A DNA stretch of 64,000 nt from assembly GCF_900113865.1 (NCBI RefSeq), contig NZ_FOQY01000001.1:62001-126000 (forward strand), given 5' to 3'. Each line of letters starts with the position of its first letter. Within the stretch, counting starts at the first letter, position 1. Positions 48,370 through 56,543 of this stretch are shown one piece after another. The notes below the pieces were generated by a model, which did not search any database, was not told the DNA's origin, and saw only the letters and a list, made by a program, of their open reading frames with translations. The translations under genes and the position numbers were made by a program. The DNA is from Streptosporangium canum (lineage in GTDB: Bacteria; Actinomycetota; Actinomycetes; Streptosporangiales; Streptosporangiaceae).

Positions 48370-49575
48370 GTGACGACACAAGATTCCCAGGTCACGACAA
48401 TTCTCCCCATGGATGTCACCACCAAGCTGAGCCACGCCGAGAAGCGGGTGACCGCCTTCGATCTCAGGCGCGTCCTCGAATCGCCGCTCACCGACCTCGC
48501 CCTCGCCGCGGCGCTCGCGATCCTCGCGCTCATGGAGGCCGCGGTCCCGACCAGGCACGGGAGCCCTCTCGTCTTACTGGCCGCACTGCTGGCCACCGCG
48601 CCACAGGCGGTCCGCCGCTCCCAGCCGTGGCTGGCCGTCGCCCTGACCTTCCTGGGGGCGGTCGGTCTGCTCACGGTCGGTGTGAACCGGCTGCCCGTCG
48701 CGGTCGGCGTCTCGGGCGTGCTCTCCTTCTACACGATCCTGCGCCGGCTCGGCCGCAGAGCGGCATGGTCCCTGACGGCGGGTGTCGGTGTGCTCCTCAC
48801 CGTCGGGTTCATCGCCCAAGGGCCGTACTGGCTCTACCGCGGCGGGATCATCATCCTGATCACCGCGCTGGGCGTGGTCGCGGTCACGGCGCTCCTGGCG
48901 GACGTACGGCGCAGCCGCAGCGAGATCAAGGAAGTGCGCGCCGACAACCTGGAGACCCTCAGGGAGCAGGCCGCGATGGCCGAGCGGGCCAGGATCGCGC
49001 GGGAGATGCACGACATCGTGGCCCACTCGGTCTCGATGATCGCCGTGCAGGCCGAGACCGCGCCCTACACGCTCGGCGACCTCGACGACCGGGTGAAACA
49101 GGAGTTCGCGGAGATCGCGACCAGCGCGCGCACCACGCTCACCGAGATGCGCCGCCTGCTCGGCGTGCTCCGCGCCGACATCACCACCGCTCCGGAGACC
49201 GCGCCGCAACCGGGGCTGGCGCTGCTTCCCGAGCTGGTGGAGCGGCACGAGGGCGTGGTCGACCTGGACATCGTCGGCGAGCCGGTCCCGGTGCCGCAGG
49301 CCGTGGACGTCTCGGCCTACCGGATCGTCCAGGAGGCGCTGACCAACGCCCGCGTCCACGCGCCGGGCGCCCGCGTCTCGATCGAGCTGACCTACCGCCC
49401 GTCCCTGCTGGTGCTGCGGATCACCGACGACGGCCCCGGCCCGTCCGGCGACACCTCCAACGGGCACGGCCTGGTCGGCATGCGCGAGCGCGCCCTGGCC
49501 CTGGGCGGCTGGTTCCAGGCCGCCCCCGGCCCGGCCGGAGGCTTCCTCATCCATGCGGGCCTCCCGCTGGAATGA
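48370..49575 (+). CDS. NarL-type sensor histidine kinase
   Basis: A 401-residue membrane kinase: about four hydrophobic segments (40-185), a coiled linker, HisKA_3 with phospho-His in REMHDIVAHSVSMIAVQAE, and a HATPase domain (YRIVQEALTNARVHA, GHGLVGMRERALALGG). GTG 48370 is given, but ATG 48412 (MDVTTKL) is also plausible because the upstream AGGAG overlaps the GTG. It pairs with the response regulator that overlaps its stop. Confidence 0.87.
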   Translation: MTTQDSQVTTILPMDVTTKLSHAEKRVTAFDLRRVLESPLTDLALAAALAILALMEAAVPTRHGSPLVLLAALLATAPQAVRRSQPWLAVALTFLGAVGLLTVGVNRLPVAVGVSGVLSFYTILRRLGRRAAWSLTAGVGVLLTVGFIAQGPYWLYRGGIIILITALGVVAVTALLADVRRSRSEIKEVRADNLETLREQAAMAERARIAREMHDIVAHSVSMIAVQAETAPYTLGDLDDRVKQEFAEIATSARTTLTEMRRLLGVLRADITTAPETAPQPGLALLPELVERHEGVVDLDIVGEPVPVPQAVDVSAYRIVQEALTNARVHAPGARVSIELTYRPSLLVLRITDDGPGPSGDTSNGHGLVGMRERALALGGWFQAAPGPAGGFLIHAGLPLE

Positions 49576-50393
49576 CCGCCTCCGACCATCACCGGACCTT
49601 CCCGGACACGCCGCCCCAGGACGACCGGCCCGGTGCGACGCCCCAGGGCCGCCGACCGGCTCCGATGCTCCCCGGAGCGCATGCCGGGGCCGGGGAGACG
49701 CCGTCCCCGGGCGACCGGCCCGATCCCGGCCGCGCGACGCCGCCGCACGGCCGCACCCGGGTGCTCATCGCCGACGACCAGCCGGTCGTGCTGCGGGGTT
49801 TCGCGGCGGTGCTCAGGGCGCAGCCCGACCTCACCGTCGTGGGTACGGCCTCCGACGGCGCGCAGGCCGTACGGCTGGCCCGGGAGACCCACCCGGACGT
49901 CGCCCTGCTGGACATCCGGATGCCGGAGATGGACGGGATCGAGGCGGCCCGGCGGATCCTGGCGACCGAGGCCACCAGGGTCATCATGATCACCACGTTC
50001 GACCTGGACGACTACGTGTACGACGCGCTCTCCGCGGGGGCGAGCGGGTTCCTGCTCAAGGACGTCCGGGCGAACGACCTGGCCGAGGCGGTGCGGACGG
50101 TGGCACGCGGCGACGCGCTGCTCGCCCCGAAGATCACCAGGCGGCTGGTCGCCGAGTTCGCCCGGCAGCGGCGGCCCGTGCCGGCGGGCAGCCCGCTGAC
50201 CCCGCGGGAGGCGGAGGTGCTGCGCCTGATCGCCCGGGGGCTGTCCAACGCCGAGATCGCGGCCGATCTCGTGGTCACCGAGCACACCGTCAAAACCCAC
50301 GTGGCACGGCTGCTCGCCAAGCTCGGCCTGCGCGACCGCACCCAGGCCGTCATCCACGCCTACGAGACGGGCCTCGTCGTCCCGCACATCTGA
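49572..50393 (+). CDS. NarL/LuxR-family response regulator
   Basis: A 273-residue regulator: a Pro/Gly/Asp-rich disordered extension of about 60 residues, receiver domain (RVLIADDQPVVL, phospho-Asp114 in LLDIRMPEMDG) and LuxR-type helix-turn-helix (LTPREAEVLRLIARGLSNAEIAADLVVTEHTVKTHV). ATG 49572 overlaps the kinase stop (ATGA), supporting this start despite the unusual N-terminus. Target genes unknown. Confidence 0.87.
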   Translation: MTASDHHRTFPDTPPQDDRPGATPQGRRPAPMLPGAHAGAGETPSPGDRPDPGRATPPHGRTRVLIADDQPVVLRGFAAVLRAQPDLTVVGTASDGAQAVRLARETHPDVALLDIRMPEMDGIEAARRILATEATRVIMITTFDLDDYVYDALSAGASGFLLKDVRANDLAEAVRTVARGDALLAPKITRRLVAEFARQRRPVPAGSPLTPREAEVLRLIARGLSNAEIAADLVVTEHTVKTHVARLLAKLGLRDRTQAVIHAYETGLVVPHI

Positions 50394-50706
50394 CGCTCTC
50401 CCGGCCGTCGAAGAACCGGCATCCCATCCGAAACCGGGTTACGGGGCTTGAGCACGCAGGTGAGCGGCTCCGAAGTACGGTATCGCTGAGGGCTGCGCCC
50501 GGTGGGCCGCTTCCACCCACCCGTGGGGCAGGCGCTTCGGCTGAGCGACTGTCGCCCGCCCCACCCCTGACCGGGTCCGCGACAGCCAGGAGACCCCTCG
50601 CGGAACGAGCCGAGGACATCCACGACCCGAGCGAGCGGACATCACCCAGGCACGACAGCCCTTCGGTCCTCTTTCTCTTGTCCTGGATGTCCTATGGCTG
50701 CGCGTG
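50394..50706. other. 313-bp gene-free stretch at the edge of the accessory island
   Basis: Lies between the 3' ends of the convergent response regulator and XRE genes. I see no gene, strong hairpin, tRNA end or flanking repeat. It marks the change to the less biased codon use of the island. Confidence 0.45.
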
Positions 50707-52134
50707 TCAGGCGAGGACACCGCTGCGGGCGGCAAGGCCACGCAGCTCGGGTGTGGTGCGGCCGGACACCAGTAGGCCGGAGACGAGGGACTTCACCGCC
50801 GGACGCGCATGCGTTTCCTCAGGGGCATGATGCTCGGCGGTCAGGAGTGCGCGCACGCATTCGTCGCGACGGCCCAACTGCCCGAAGGCGGTGGCGACGT
50901 CCGTGTAGTAGCGGGAGCGGCGCTCCACGCTGGGCAGGCTCTGTGGTGCGATCGCGTGGGCGGTGCTCAAGGCCGCGGCGGGATCTCCGGCGGAGTTTTC
51001 CGCCGAGATGAGATGCAGCTGAACGGTGACCGGGCTGAAACCGCCGCCATGGTCACGCAGCAAGGTGGTGCCACCAAGGTCGGTGGCAATGGCGGCCGCC
51101 TCGGCGGTGAGCTGCCGCATTCCCTTACGGTCACCGCCGCGGGCCACGGTGTAGGCCGCCGATTGGATCAGCAGGCCGCGCTCGGCGGCACCGGCCTGTC
51201 CAGCACCGCGTAGAGCGGGGTCGTCGGCGGCGGCCAGCGCGATCGACATCGCCTGGTCATTCCACCCGGCCTTGCGAGCCAGGACGGCGAGCTGCCGCGC
51301 GGCCTCTGCCACCGTGAGCACGTTGCCTCCGGCTTCGGCCAGCTGCCGCGCGCGGTCGGCCGCCATCCAGCCGAGCTGCTGCTCGTCCATCTTGACGAGC
51401 ATTCGGGTCGCCAGCACGTAGCTTTGCGCGAGGAGCGCGTAGTGACCCGTCGCGCCGTCACTGATACTGACCGCGTGTCCTGCGCGGATCAGCCGAGGCA
51501 GGCGCACGGCGAGGCTGCCGTAGCGGCAGCCATGGAAATCGGCGAGCGCGCGCGAGAGTTCCGCGGGTAGTTGCTCAGGCGGCGGCTGATCTCCTGGGGT
51601 GCTGCCCAAACCGAGCATCGCGTCCCGGAGGCCGGCGACGAGCACCTCACCGAGCAAAGCCTCGTCGGCCTGCGCGGTGCCGCCTCCAAGAAGTCGAGAG
51701 CCGGCGGCTGCGGCAGCCGTGACCACCAGGTTCGCCAGCACATCCCTTCGCCGCACCGGATCTTCACCGTCCTCCCGCTGGGTCCTTCCCACCCTATGAG
51801 CGGGCAGGCGGAGATATGCGGTAGTTGGTACGGTCGCTTGACCGTGTCGGACCTTCGGCTGAGGTGGGGCAAGGCCGAACGCCTGATGCGGGATGCCGAG
51901 CACTTCGGCGAAGATCCGCAGCACGGCGACGTCAGTCATCGGTGAGATGCCCCGCTCGTAGCGGGAGACCTGGGCCGCGGAGTATCCGGTCCGCTTGCCG
52001 AGCTCGGCCAACGTCAGCCGGTGTGCCTGCCGCACCTGACGGACGAGCTGCCCGGGAGTAACGATTGCCTCGGGGTTGCTCGTGCTCTGCCGATCGCATC
52101 CATACCCTGTCCCTGCTGGTTGCTGAGACTGCAC
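50707..52134 (-). CDS. XRE-family regulator with TPR-like C-terminus
   Basis: About 475 residues. An N-terminal XRE helix-turn-helix (LVRQVRQAHRLTLAELGKRTGYSAAQVSRYERGISPMTDVAVLRIFAEVLGI, about 21-72) is followed by RRRDVLANLVVTAAAAAG, seen in many actinobacterial XRE-TPR regulators (not an export signal), and an all-helical, Ala/Leu-rich region with tetratricopeptide-like periodicity. The start is uncertain: GTG 52134 or GTG 52161. Codon bias is weaker than in flanking genes. It is divergent from a four-gene operon and faces tandem repeats at 52173-52202, so it is the likely local regulator. Confidence 0.82.
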   Translation of the reverse strand: MQSQQPAGTGYGCDRQSTSNPEAIVTPGQLVRQVRQAHRLTLAELGKRTGYSAAQVSRYERGISPMTDVAVLRIFAEVLGIPHQAFGLAPPQPKVRHGQATVPTTAYLRLPAHRVGRTQREDGEDPVRRRDVLANLVVTAAAAAGSRLLGGGTAQADEALLGEVLVAGLRDAMLGLGSTPGDQPPPEQLPAELSRALADFHGCRYGSLAVRLPRLIRAGHAVSISDGATGHYALLAQSYVLATRMLVKMDEQQLGWMAADRARQLAEAGGNVLTVAEAARQLAVLARKAGWNDQAMSIALAAADDPALRGAGQAGAAERGLLIQSAAYTVARGGDRKGMRQLTAEAAAIATDLGGTTLLRDHGGGFSPVTVQLHLISAENSAGDPAAALSTAHAIAPQSLPSVERRSRYYTDVATAFGQLGRRDECVRALLTAEHHAPEETHARPAVKSLVSGLLVSGRTTPELRGLAARSGVLA

Positions 52135-52172
52135 TCCCTCACCGTAGCCATATCGTGACACTCTGTGTAGGG

Positions 52173-52202
52173 CTTTTGCATCAGACGCAAACCTTTTGCA
52201 TC
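52173..52202. promoter_or_regulatory. candidate XRE operator
   Basis: CTTTTGCATC occurs at 52173-52182 and again at 52193-52202, exactly 20 bases apart (two helical turns). GCAAA at 52187-52191 forms an inverted repeat with TTTGC at 52175-52179. It lies between the divergent XRE and beta-helix genes and is A/T-rich against its surroundings. Confidence 0.65.
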
Positions 52203-52304
52203 CCCAGGCAGCGCGCTCCCACAGCCGGGCCGGATGCGATGACCTAGGAGCGAGCAGCCCGCACCTGGCCGCCATCCATCCGGTCCCGCTCCCAGGAGAT
52301 CCTG

Positions 52305-53033
52305 ATGCAGCTGATTCCCGGCCCGTTCACAACCGCACCCGCAGACATCCGGCTCGCCCCCGACTACTACTTCCAGCCCGACGACCTCGGTCCCTACATC
52401 ATGAGGCTGCTGAAAAGCTGCCCGACGGTCTTCGACATCAAATCCACCATGGCCGCAGACCTCGACCACCTCGCCGCCGCGGGCCTTTACGCTGAACCCC
52501 GCGGCGTCGTAGAAGATGGCGCTCTTCTCCAAGGTGAGGTCATCGTTCAGGCCGGCGCCCGCATAGAGGCGGGTGCCCAGGTCGTCGGTCCGGCGCTGAT
52601 CTGCACCGGCGCGATCGTGTCCGCCGGTGCTCTGATCCGCGACCACACCGTGATCGGACCCGGCTGCCGGATCGGGTTCGGCGCGGAGATCACCCGCAGC
52701 CTGCTGATCGGGCATGTCTTCATGAAGCATCCCTGCTTCATCGGCGACTCAGTGATCGGGCGGCGCGTCAACGTCGGATCCTTCTGCTCCACTACCGGGC
52801 TGCGATGCGACCGCGGGCCGGTCGCCGAACCAGCGATCGAGGAGATCACCGTCACCCTTGGCGGGCAGCGCATCACTACCGGGCAGACGAAGTTCGGCGC
52901 CGTCATCGGCGACAAGGTGGCACTGCCGGCCGGGACCGTGCTGTCGCCGGGCACGCTGATCGGCCCCGGCACGGTGATCTACCCGCGCGACCACATCGGT
53001 GGCTTCCTGCCCGCCGGCTCCCGGGTGCGGTGA
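52305..53033 (+). CDS. left-handed beta-helix protein, GlmU acetyltransferase-like
   Basis: A 242-residue protein made almost entirely of hexapeptide repeats after residue 60 (VVEDGALLQGEVIVQAGARIEAGAQVVGPALI, IGPGCRIGFGAEI). The stretch HPCFIGDSVIGRRVNVGSF, then GQRITTGQTKFGAVIGDKVALPAGT, resembles the C-terminal half of archaeal-type GlmU/sugar-1-phosphate nucleotidyltransferases. The nucleotidyltransferase half is absent. A likely role is acyl transfer to an amino-sugar phosphate or nucleotide sugar. AGGAG stands six bases before ATG 52305. First gene of a coupled operon. Confidence 0.8.
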   Translation: MQLIPGPFTTAPADIRLAPDYYFQPDDLGPYIMRLLKSCPTVFDIKSTMAADLDHLAAAGLYAEPRGVVEDGALLQGEVIVQAGARIEAGAQVVGPALICTGAIVSAGALIRDHTVIGPGCRIGFGAEITRSLLIGHVFMKHPCFIGDSVIGRRVNVGSFCSTTGLRCDRGPVAEPAIEEITVTLGGQRITTGQTKFGAVIGDKVALPAGTVLSPGTLIGPGTVIYPRDHIGGFLPAGSRVR

Positions 53034-53038
53034 CGGCC

Positions 53039-54355
53039 ATGACCATCACCCCTACCGCGGCGGCTCTGGAGTCCACTGCCGTTACGGTCACCGGCGGCAG
53101 GCCGCTGAGCGGCCGCATCCCGGTGCAGGGCAGCAAGAACATCGCCCTGCACCTGTACGCCGCTGCCCTCGTGGCGGATGGCCCGGTCGTCCTTGCCTCA
53201 GTCCCGGACATCCTCGACACCGGAGTATGCGCGCAGATCCTGGCTCACACCGGCGCCCATGTCGTGGTCGATGACGGCCGATTCTCCGTGATCCCGGCCC
53301 CGGCCATGGCTATCTGCCCGATCATCCATCCGGAGCTCGGCCGCCGGGTGCGGACAACCGTCGTCCTGGCCGCCGCGGTGCTGGCCCGCACCAGCCAGGT
53401 CACCTTTCCCTACCCCGGCGGGGATGCCTTCTGCCCCCGCCTGATCGACCGGCACCTCGCGGCGATGCAGGCGGCCGGAGCCGAGGTCATCGCCGACGCC
53501 ACCGGCATTCGTGCGCAGTGTGGACCGCGGGGTGTGCGGGCGTTCACCGCCGACATGGCCACCCCGTATGGGCCGAGTCTGGGGGCGACGGTGACCGCCA
53601 TGCTGCTGGCCGCCCGCGCCCCGGGCGCCAGTCTGATCACGCATCCGTCAATGGAGCCGGAGGTCACCGAGACCGCTCGCTTTCTAGCCGAGTGCGGCGT
53701 CGAAATCCACTTCGACGATCACGGGCTGCACGTCAGCGGGAGCGACCACCTCGCTGGCGGCGACTTCACGGTGGTAGGGGACCGGATCGAAGCAGCCACC
53801 ATGATCATGGCCGCCGCCTCCACCGGCGGCAGCATCCACCTCGATGGGATCACCGCCTGTGCCTTCCCTGACGGCCTCACCGCGGCTCTGGAAGCGGCGG
53901 GCATCAACCTCTTCGAGGATGCCGGCGTCGGCGTGTGCGCGCAGCTGAACGGCGCCCTGCAGGGCATTGACGCGGCCACCGGTCCGCACCCGGCGCTGCC
54001 CACCGATACCGCGCCGCAGCTGGCGGCGATGCTCACCCAGGCCTGCGGATCCTCGCTGATCGCTGAGCGTGTGTACCCACGCCGTGACACCCATGTCGAG
54101 GGACTGCGGGCCTTCGGCGCCGACATTTCCTCCACCGACGCGGCCGTCGGCCTGCGCGGGCCCACCCGGCTGCGCGCCGCCACGGTGGCAGCCGCTGATA
54201 TTCGCGCGGTGACCGCTTTGCTGATCGCCGCTCTGGCCGCCGAGGGCACCTCTACGATCCCGGGGATTTACCACCTCCAGCGCGGCTACGGGCGTCTGAT
54301 CGCCAACCTCGCCACGCTGGGAGCCGACATCACCACCACCTCGGAGGCCTCCTGA
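53039..54355 (+). CDS. MurA-like UDP-GlcNAc enolpyruvyltransferase paralogue (Asp form)
   Basis: A 438-residue EPSP-synthase-family protein that aligns throughout with MurA, which adds enolpyruvate from PEP to UDP-GlcNAc. Conserved: GSKN (Lys33, Asn34), RVRTTV (Arg equivalent to Arg91), SLGATVT, GDRIEAATMI, PTD (Asp323, equivalent to Asp305), ADIRA (Asp387) and QRGYGRL (Arg415). In the catalytic loop PGGDAFCPRLID, Asp129 replaces the PEP-binding Cys115, as in mycobacterial MurA, which is insensitive to fosfomycin. ATG 53039 is used; GTG 53030 overlaps the previous stop (GTGA) and is in frame. The main housekeeping murA is not in the window. Confidence 0.88.
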   Translation: MTITPTAAALESTAVTVTGGRPLSGRIPVQGSKNIALHLYAAALVADGPVVLASVPDILDTGVCAQILAHTGAHVVVDDGRFSVIPAPAMAICPIIHPELGRRVRTTVVLAAAVLARTSQVTFPYPGGDAFCPRLIDRHLAAMQAAGAEVIADATGIRAQCGPRGVRAFTADMATPYGPSLGATVTAMLLAARAPGASLITHPSMEPEVTETARFLAECGVEIHFDDHGLHVSGSDHLAGGDFTVVGDRIEAATMIMAAASTGGSIHLDGITACAFPDGLTAALEAAGINLFEDAGVGVCAQLNGALQGIDAATGPHPALPTDTAPQLAAMLTQACGSSLIAERVYPRRDTHVEGLRAFGADISSTDAAVGLRGPTRLRAATVAAADIRAVTALLIAALAAEGTSTIPGIYHLQRGYGRLIANLATLGADITTTSEAS

Positions 54356-55410
54356 TGCCCGCCCTACCGTTCACCGCCGATGACATCGACCGGCTTCAGG
54401 AGACCCTCGCCGAGGTGGTCGCCGGCGGCGCCACCCCCGGCGGCGTAATCGTCTGCGGCACCACCGACGGGCAACAGCAGGTCCTGGTCGCGGGCGCTGT
54501 CGCGTCCGAGCTCGGCGAGCTCGCCCCCACCGAGCACACCATCTACGACCTCGCTTCGCTGACCAAGGTCGTCGCTACCTGGCCACTCATCGGCCAGGCA
54601 CTTGACGCCGAGCTGGTCGATCTCGACGCACCCGTGCGTGATGTCCTGCCCGCCATGACCGGCGAGACACCCAGCGGCCAGGCGACCCTTCGCCAGCTCC
54701 TTGCACATACCTCCGGGCTGCGCGCCTCCACCCGCCTGGATCATTACCGCGGTGCATCCGCGGCGCTGGCTGACCTGCTGTGCCGTGAACCGCTGGCGGA
54801 CGCGCCCGGTCGGCACCGCTACATCAATCGCGGCTATATCCTCCTCGGCCTGGCCCTGGCGCACGTCAACGGCGCCTCCCTGGACGACCTCGCCAGCCAG
54901 CTGTGGCGGCGCATCGGGATGATCTCCACCGTCTACGGACCTGTTGCCCGCGGCCACCACGTCGCGCCGACCGAACAGCGCATTCCCGGCGCCCCGCGGA
55001 TCTGGGGCTCCGTTCACGATGAGAACGCCGCACTCCTGGGCGGCGTAGCCGGGCACGCCGGCGTCTTTTCCACGCCTCGTGACCTCGCCACCTACGCCAC
55101 CTGGCTGCTCGACGCCTACACCCACGGTGACAGCCTGGGAGAGTGGCTGCGGGCAAGCCTCGTCCCGCACGCCGTGATCGAGCCGGGCCTGGACCGCGGC
55201 CTGTCGTGGATCCTCGCCGCTGACGGACACGTCGCCTACCACCACGGTTTCACCGGCACCAGCCTTTACCTGGCCCCCGATGCTGGCCGCTACCTGGTGA
55301 TCTGCACCAACGCTGTCTATTACGGTGCTGCTCGCACCCGGATCGCCCCTTTGCGCACCCTCGCACTCAAGACGATCTCCGCCTGGTCGTTGGAGGCACT
55401 TGATGAGTGA
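54355..55410 (+). CDS. beta-lactamase-family serine hydrolase, cytosolic (AmiE-like)
   Basis: A 351-residue serine hydrolase of the class C/penicillin-binding fold. The nucleophile motif SLTK is at 68-71, the Tyr motif YIN at 156-158, HHGFTG near 296-301, and VHDENAALLGGVAGHAGVFS at about 220-239. The VHDENA...GVAGHAG block resembles AmiE/YbbE, an N-acetylmuramyl-L-alanine amidase of this fold (from memory). No signal peptide or lipobox is present, so it acts in the cytosol, unusual for this superfamily. ATG 54355 overlaps the MurA-like stop (TGATG). It may cleave or transfer an amide/ester on a muramyl-type product. Confidence 0.8.
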   Translation: MPALPFTADDIDRLQETLAEVVAGGATPGGVIVCGTTDGQQQVLVAGAVASELGELAPTEHTIYDLASLTKVVATWPLIGQALDAELVDLDAPVRDVLPAMTGETPSGQATLRQLLAHTSGLRASTRLDHYRGASAALADLLCREPLADAPGRHRYINRGYILLGLALAHVNGASLDDLASQLWRRIGMISTVYGPVARGHHVAPTEQRIPGAPRIWGSVHDENAALLGGVAGHAGVFSTPRDLATYATWLLDAYTHGDSLGEWLRASLVPHAVIEPGLDRGLSWILAADGHVAYHHGFTGTSLYLAPDAGRYLVICTNAVYYGAARTRIAPLRTLALKTISAWSLEALDE

Positions 55411-56203
55411 CCTGCTGGCCGACCACACCACACTGCGCTTCGGCGGCCCCGCTGACCGGCTGCTCACCCACACCGCCCCCGCCGCCTGGCCCGACCTCAC
55501 CCGCCTCACCGTCTACGATTGGACCCGCCAGCAGCTCGCCACATTCCACCCCGAAACATGCGGCTTCGGCTACCGCACCAGCATCTTCACGACCCATCCG
55601 GGCCGGTGGACGATCCTTGAGGTCGCCCTACGCCTCATCCGCAGTACCTACGCCGCCCCGCTCACCTACCGGTATCTCGCCCAGGCACTCGACATCCCCC
55701 TCGGCACCCGGCCCCCGCTCGCCGAGGCGGCACAGGGCGTCCTGACCGACCGCCGCCGACGCGGCCTGGCCCTGCCGGAGAACGGCTCGGACGCCCGCCA
55801 GGCGGGATCGGTCTTTCTCAACCCGTCCATCACCACGGCCCAAGCCGCTGTGGTCCGCGCGGCGGGCGGCATGATCTACCACGACAACCACAGCATTCTG
55901 CGAACCAGCGCCGGATGGCTACTCCAACTGCTCGGATACCACCCCGGCCATCAGCTCGCACCAGGCATATCCTGCTCAACCCGCCGGACCCTCACCCTCA
56001 CCGCCCACGACGACGCCACCGCGGCTTCCTTCAACACGGTCATGCGGAAGCTGACTCGTGACGTCTTCGAAACGACCGGCATTCGGCTGTACCCGGAGCC
56101 CGTACGGCCTGTCGCAAAAGGCACGCCCGATGAGGTGCGGGTGAGCAGGAACCAAGCAACCGCGTGCCGTAAAGGCCCCGATGGGCTGCACTTCCCTCAT
56201 TAA
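55403..56203 (+). CDS. MurB-like protein lacking the FAD-binding domain
   Basis: A 266-residue protein. It starts LADHTTLRFGGPA, the MurB entry motif, then passes after about 20 residues to VTVYDW...CGFGYRTSIF (Arg58 in the YRxS motif), ILEVALRL, RQAGSVFLNP (Ser136, the proton-donor serine of MurB), SAGWLLQLLG and IRLYPEPV (Glu232, equivalent to the C-terminal catalytic Glu). About 110-130 residues carrying the FAD-binding GGGSN and IPGSVG loops are missing cleanly. It may bind a UDP-enolpyruvyl sugar without reducing it. ATG 55403 has GGAGG six bases upstream and overlaps the hydrolase stop. Confidence 0.82.
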   Translation: MSDLLADHTTLRFGGPADRLLTHTAPAAWPDLTRLTVYDWTRQQLATFHPETCGFGYRTSIFTTHPGRWTILEVALRLIRSTYAAPLTYRYLAQALDIPLGTRPPLAEAAQGVLTDRRRRGLALPENGSDARQAGSVFLNPSITTAQAAVVRAAGGMIYHDNHSILRTSAGWLLQLLGYHPGHQLAPGISCSTRRTLTLTAHDDATAASFNTVMRKLTRDVFETTGIRLYPEPVRPVAKGTPDEVRVSRNQATACRKGPDGLHFPH

Positions 56204-56206
56204 GCC

Positions 56207-56248
56207 CACCCGGCTGTCATTGCGATCCGGGCGTGCGGCAGCCGGGTG
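56207..56248. terminator. hairpin after the MurB-like gene
   Basis: CACCCGGCTG and its exact complement CAGCCGGGTG flank a 22-base loop, beginning four bases after the stop codon. Confidence 0.6.
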
Positions 56249-56336
56249 CAAACGAGTGGCCCGCTGAGTTCAGAGGGACGGGCGGGCCATCTTTCACCTC
56301 CGGCAGTGAGGCGCCCCCGTGCTCCTGCCGGACATC

Positions 56337-56369
56337 GGCCCCCGCTTACTTCCCCGTGAGGCGGGGGCC
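56337..56369. terminator. second hairpin between convergent genes
   Basis: GGCCCCCGC pairs with GCGGGGGCC around a 15-base loop; probably a bidirectional terminator for the operon and the CDF gene. Confidence 0.6.
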
Positions 56370-56543
56370 ACCCTCTCTTGTGGACCCGGTCAAGGGCAGG
56401 CCGGGGCGGGCATCAGTCGCTCCACCGAAGTGCCCCCTTCACGGGCGGGCCGGAGGCGGCCCACCCGGCGCAGCTCACCCCTCAACCGTTCCGCGCCCCG
56501 GAACCACTCATCCAGAGCGCGAAGGAGCCACGGTCCGCAGGGG

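Larger units (their letters stand above)
56204..56543. other. 340-bp gene-free stretch at the right edge of the island
   Basis: Contains two hairpins (56207-56248 and 56337-56369) between convergent genes. I see no further gene, integrase remnant or attachment-site repeat matching the left edge. Confidence 0.5.

Noticed and set aside
50707-52134. Twin-arginine-like signal (RRRDVLANLVVTAAAAAG) in the XRE regulator
   Set aside because: It lies about 120 residues inside a DNA-binding protein; such segments are common in actinobacterial XRE-TPR regulators and are not export signals.
50394-56543. Attachment sites or integrase remnants flanking the accessory operon
   Set aside because: I compared the two gene-free edges and found no matching direct repeats, tRNA ends or recombinase fragments, so the mode of any transfer is unknown.
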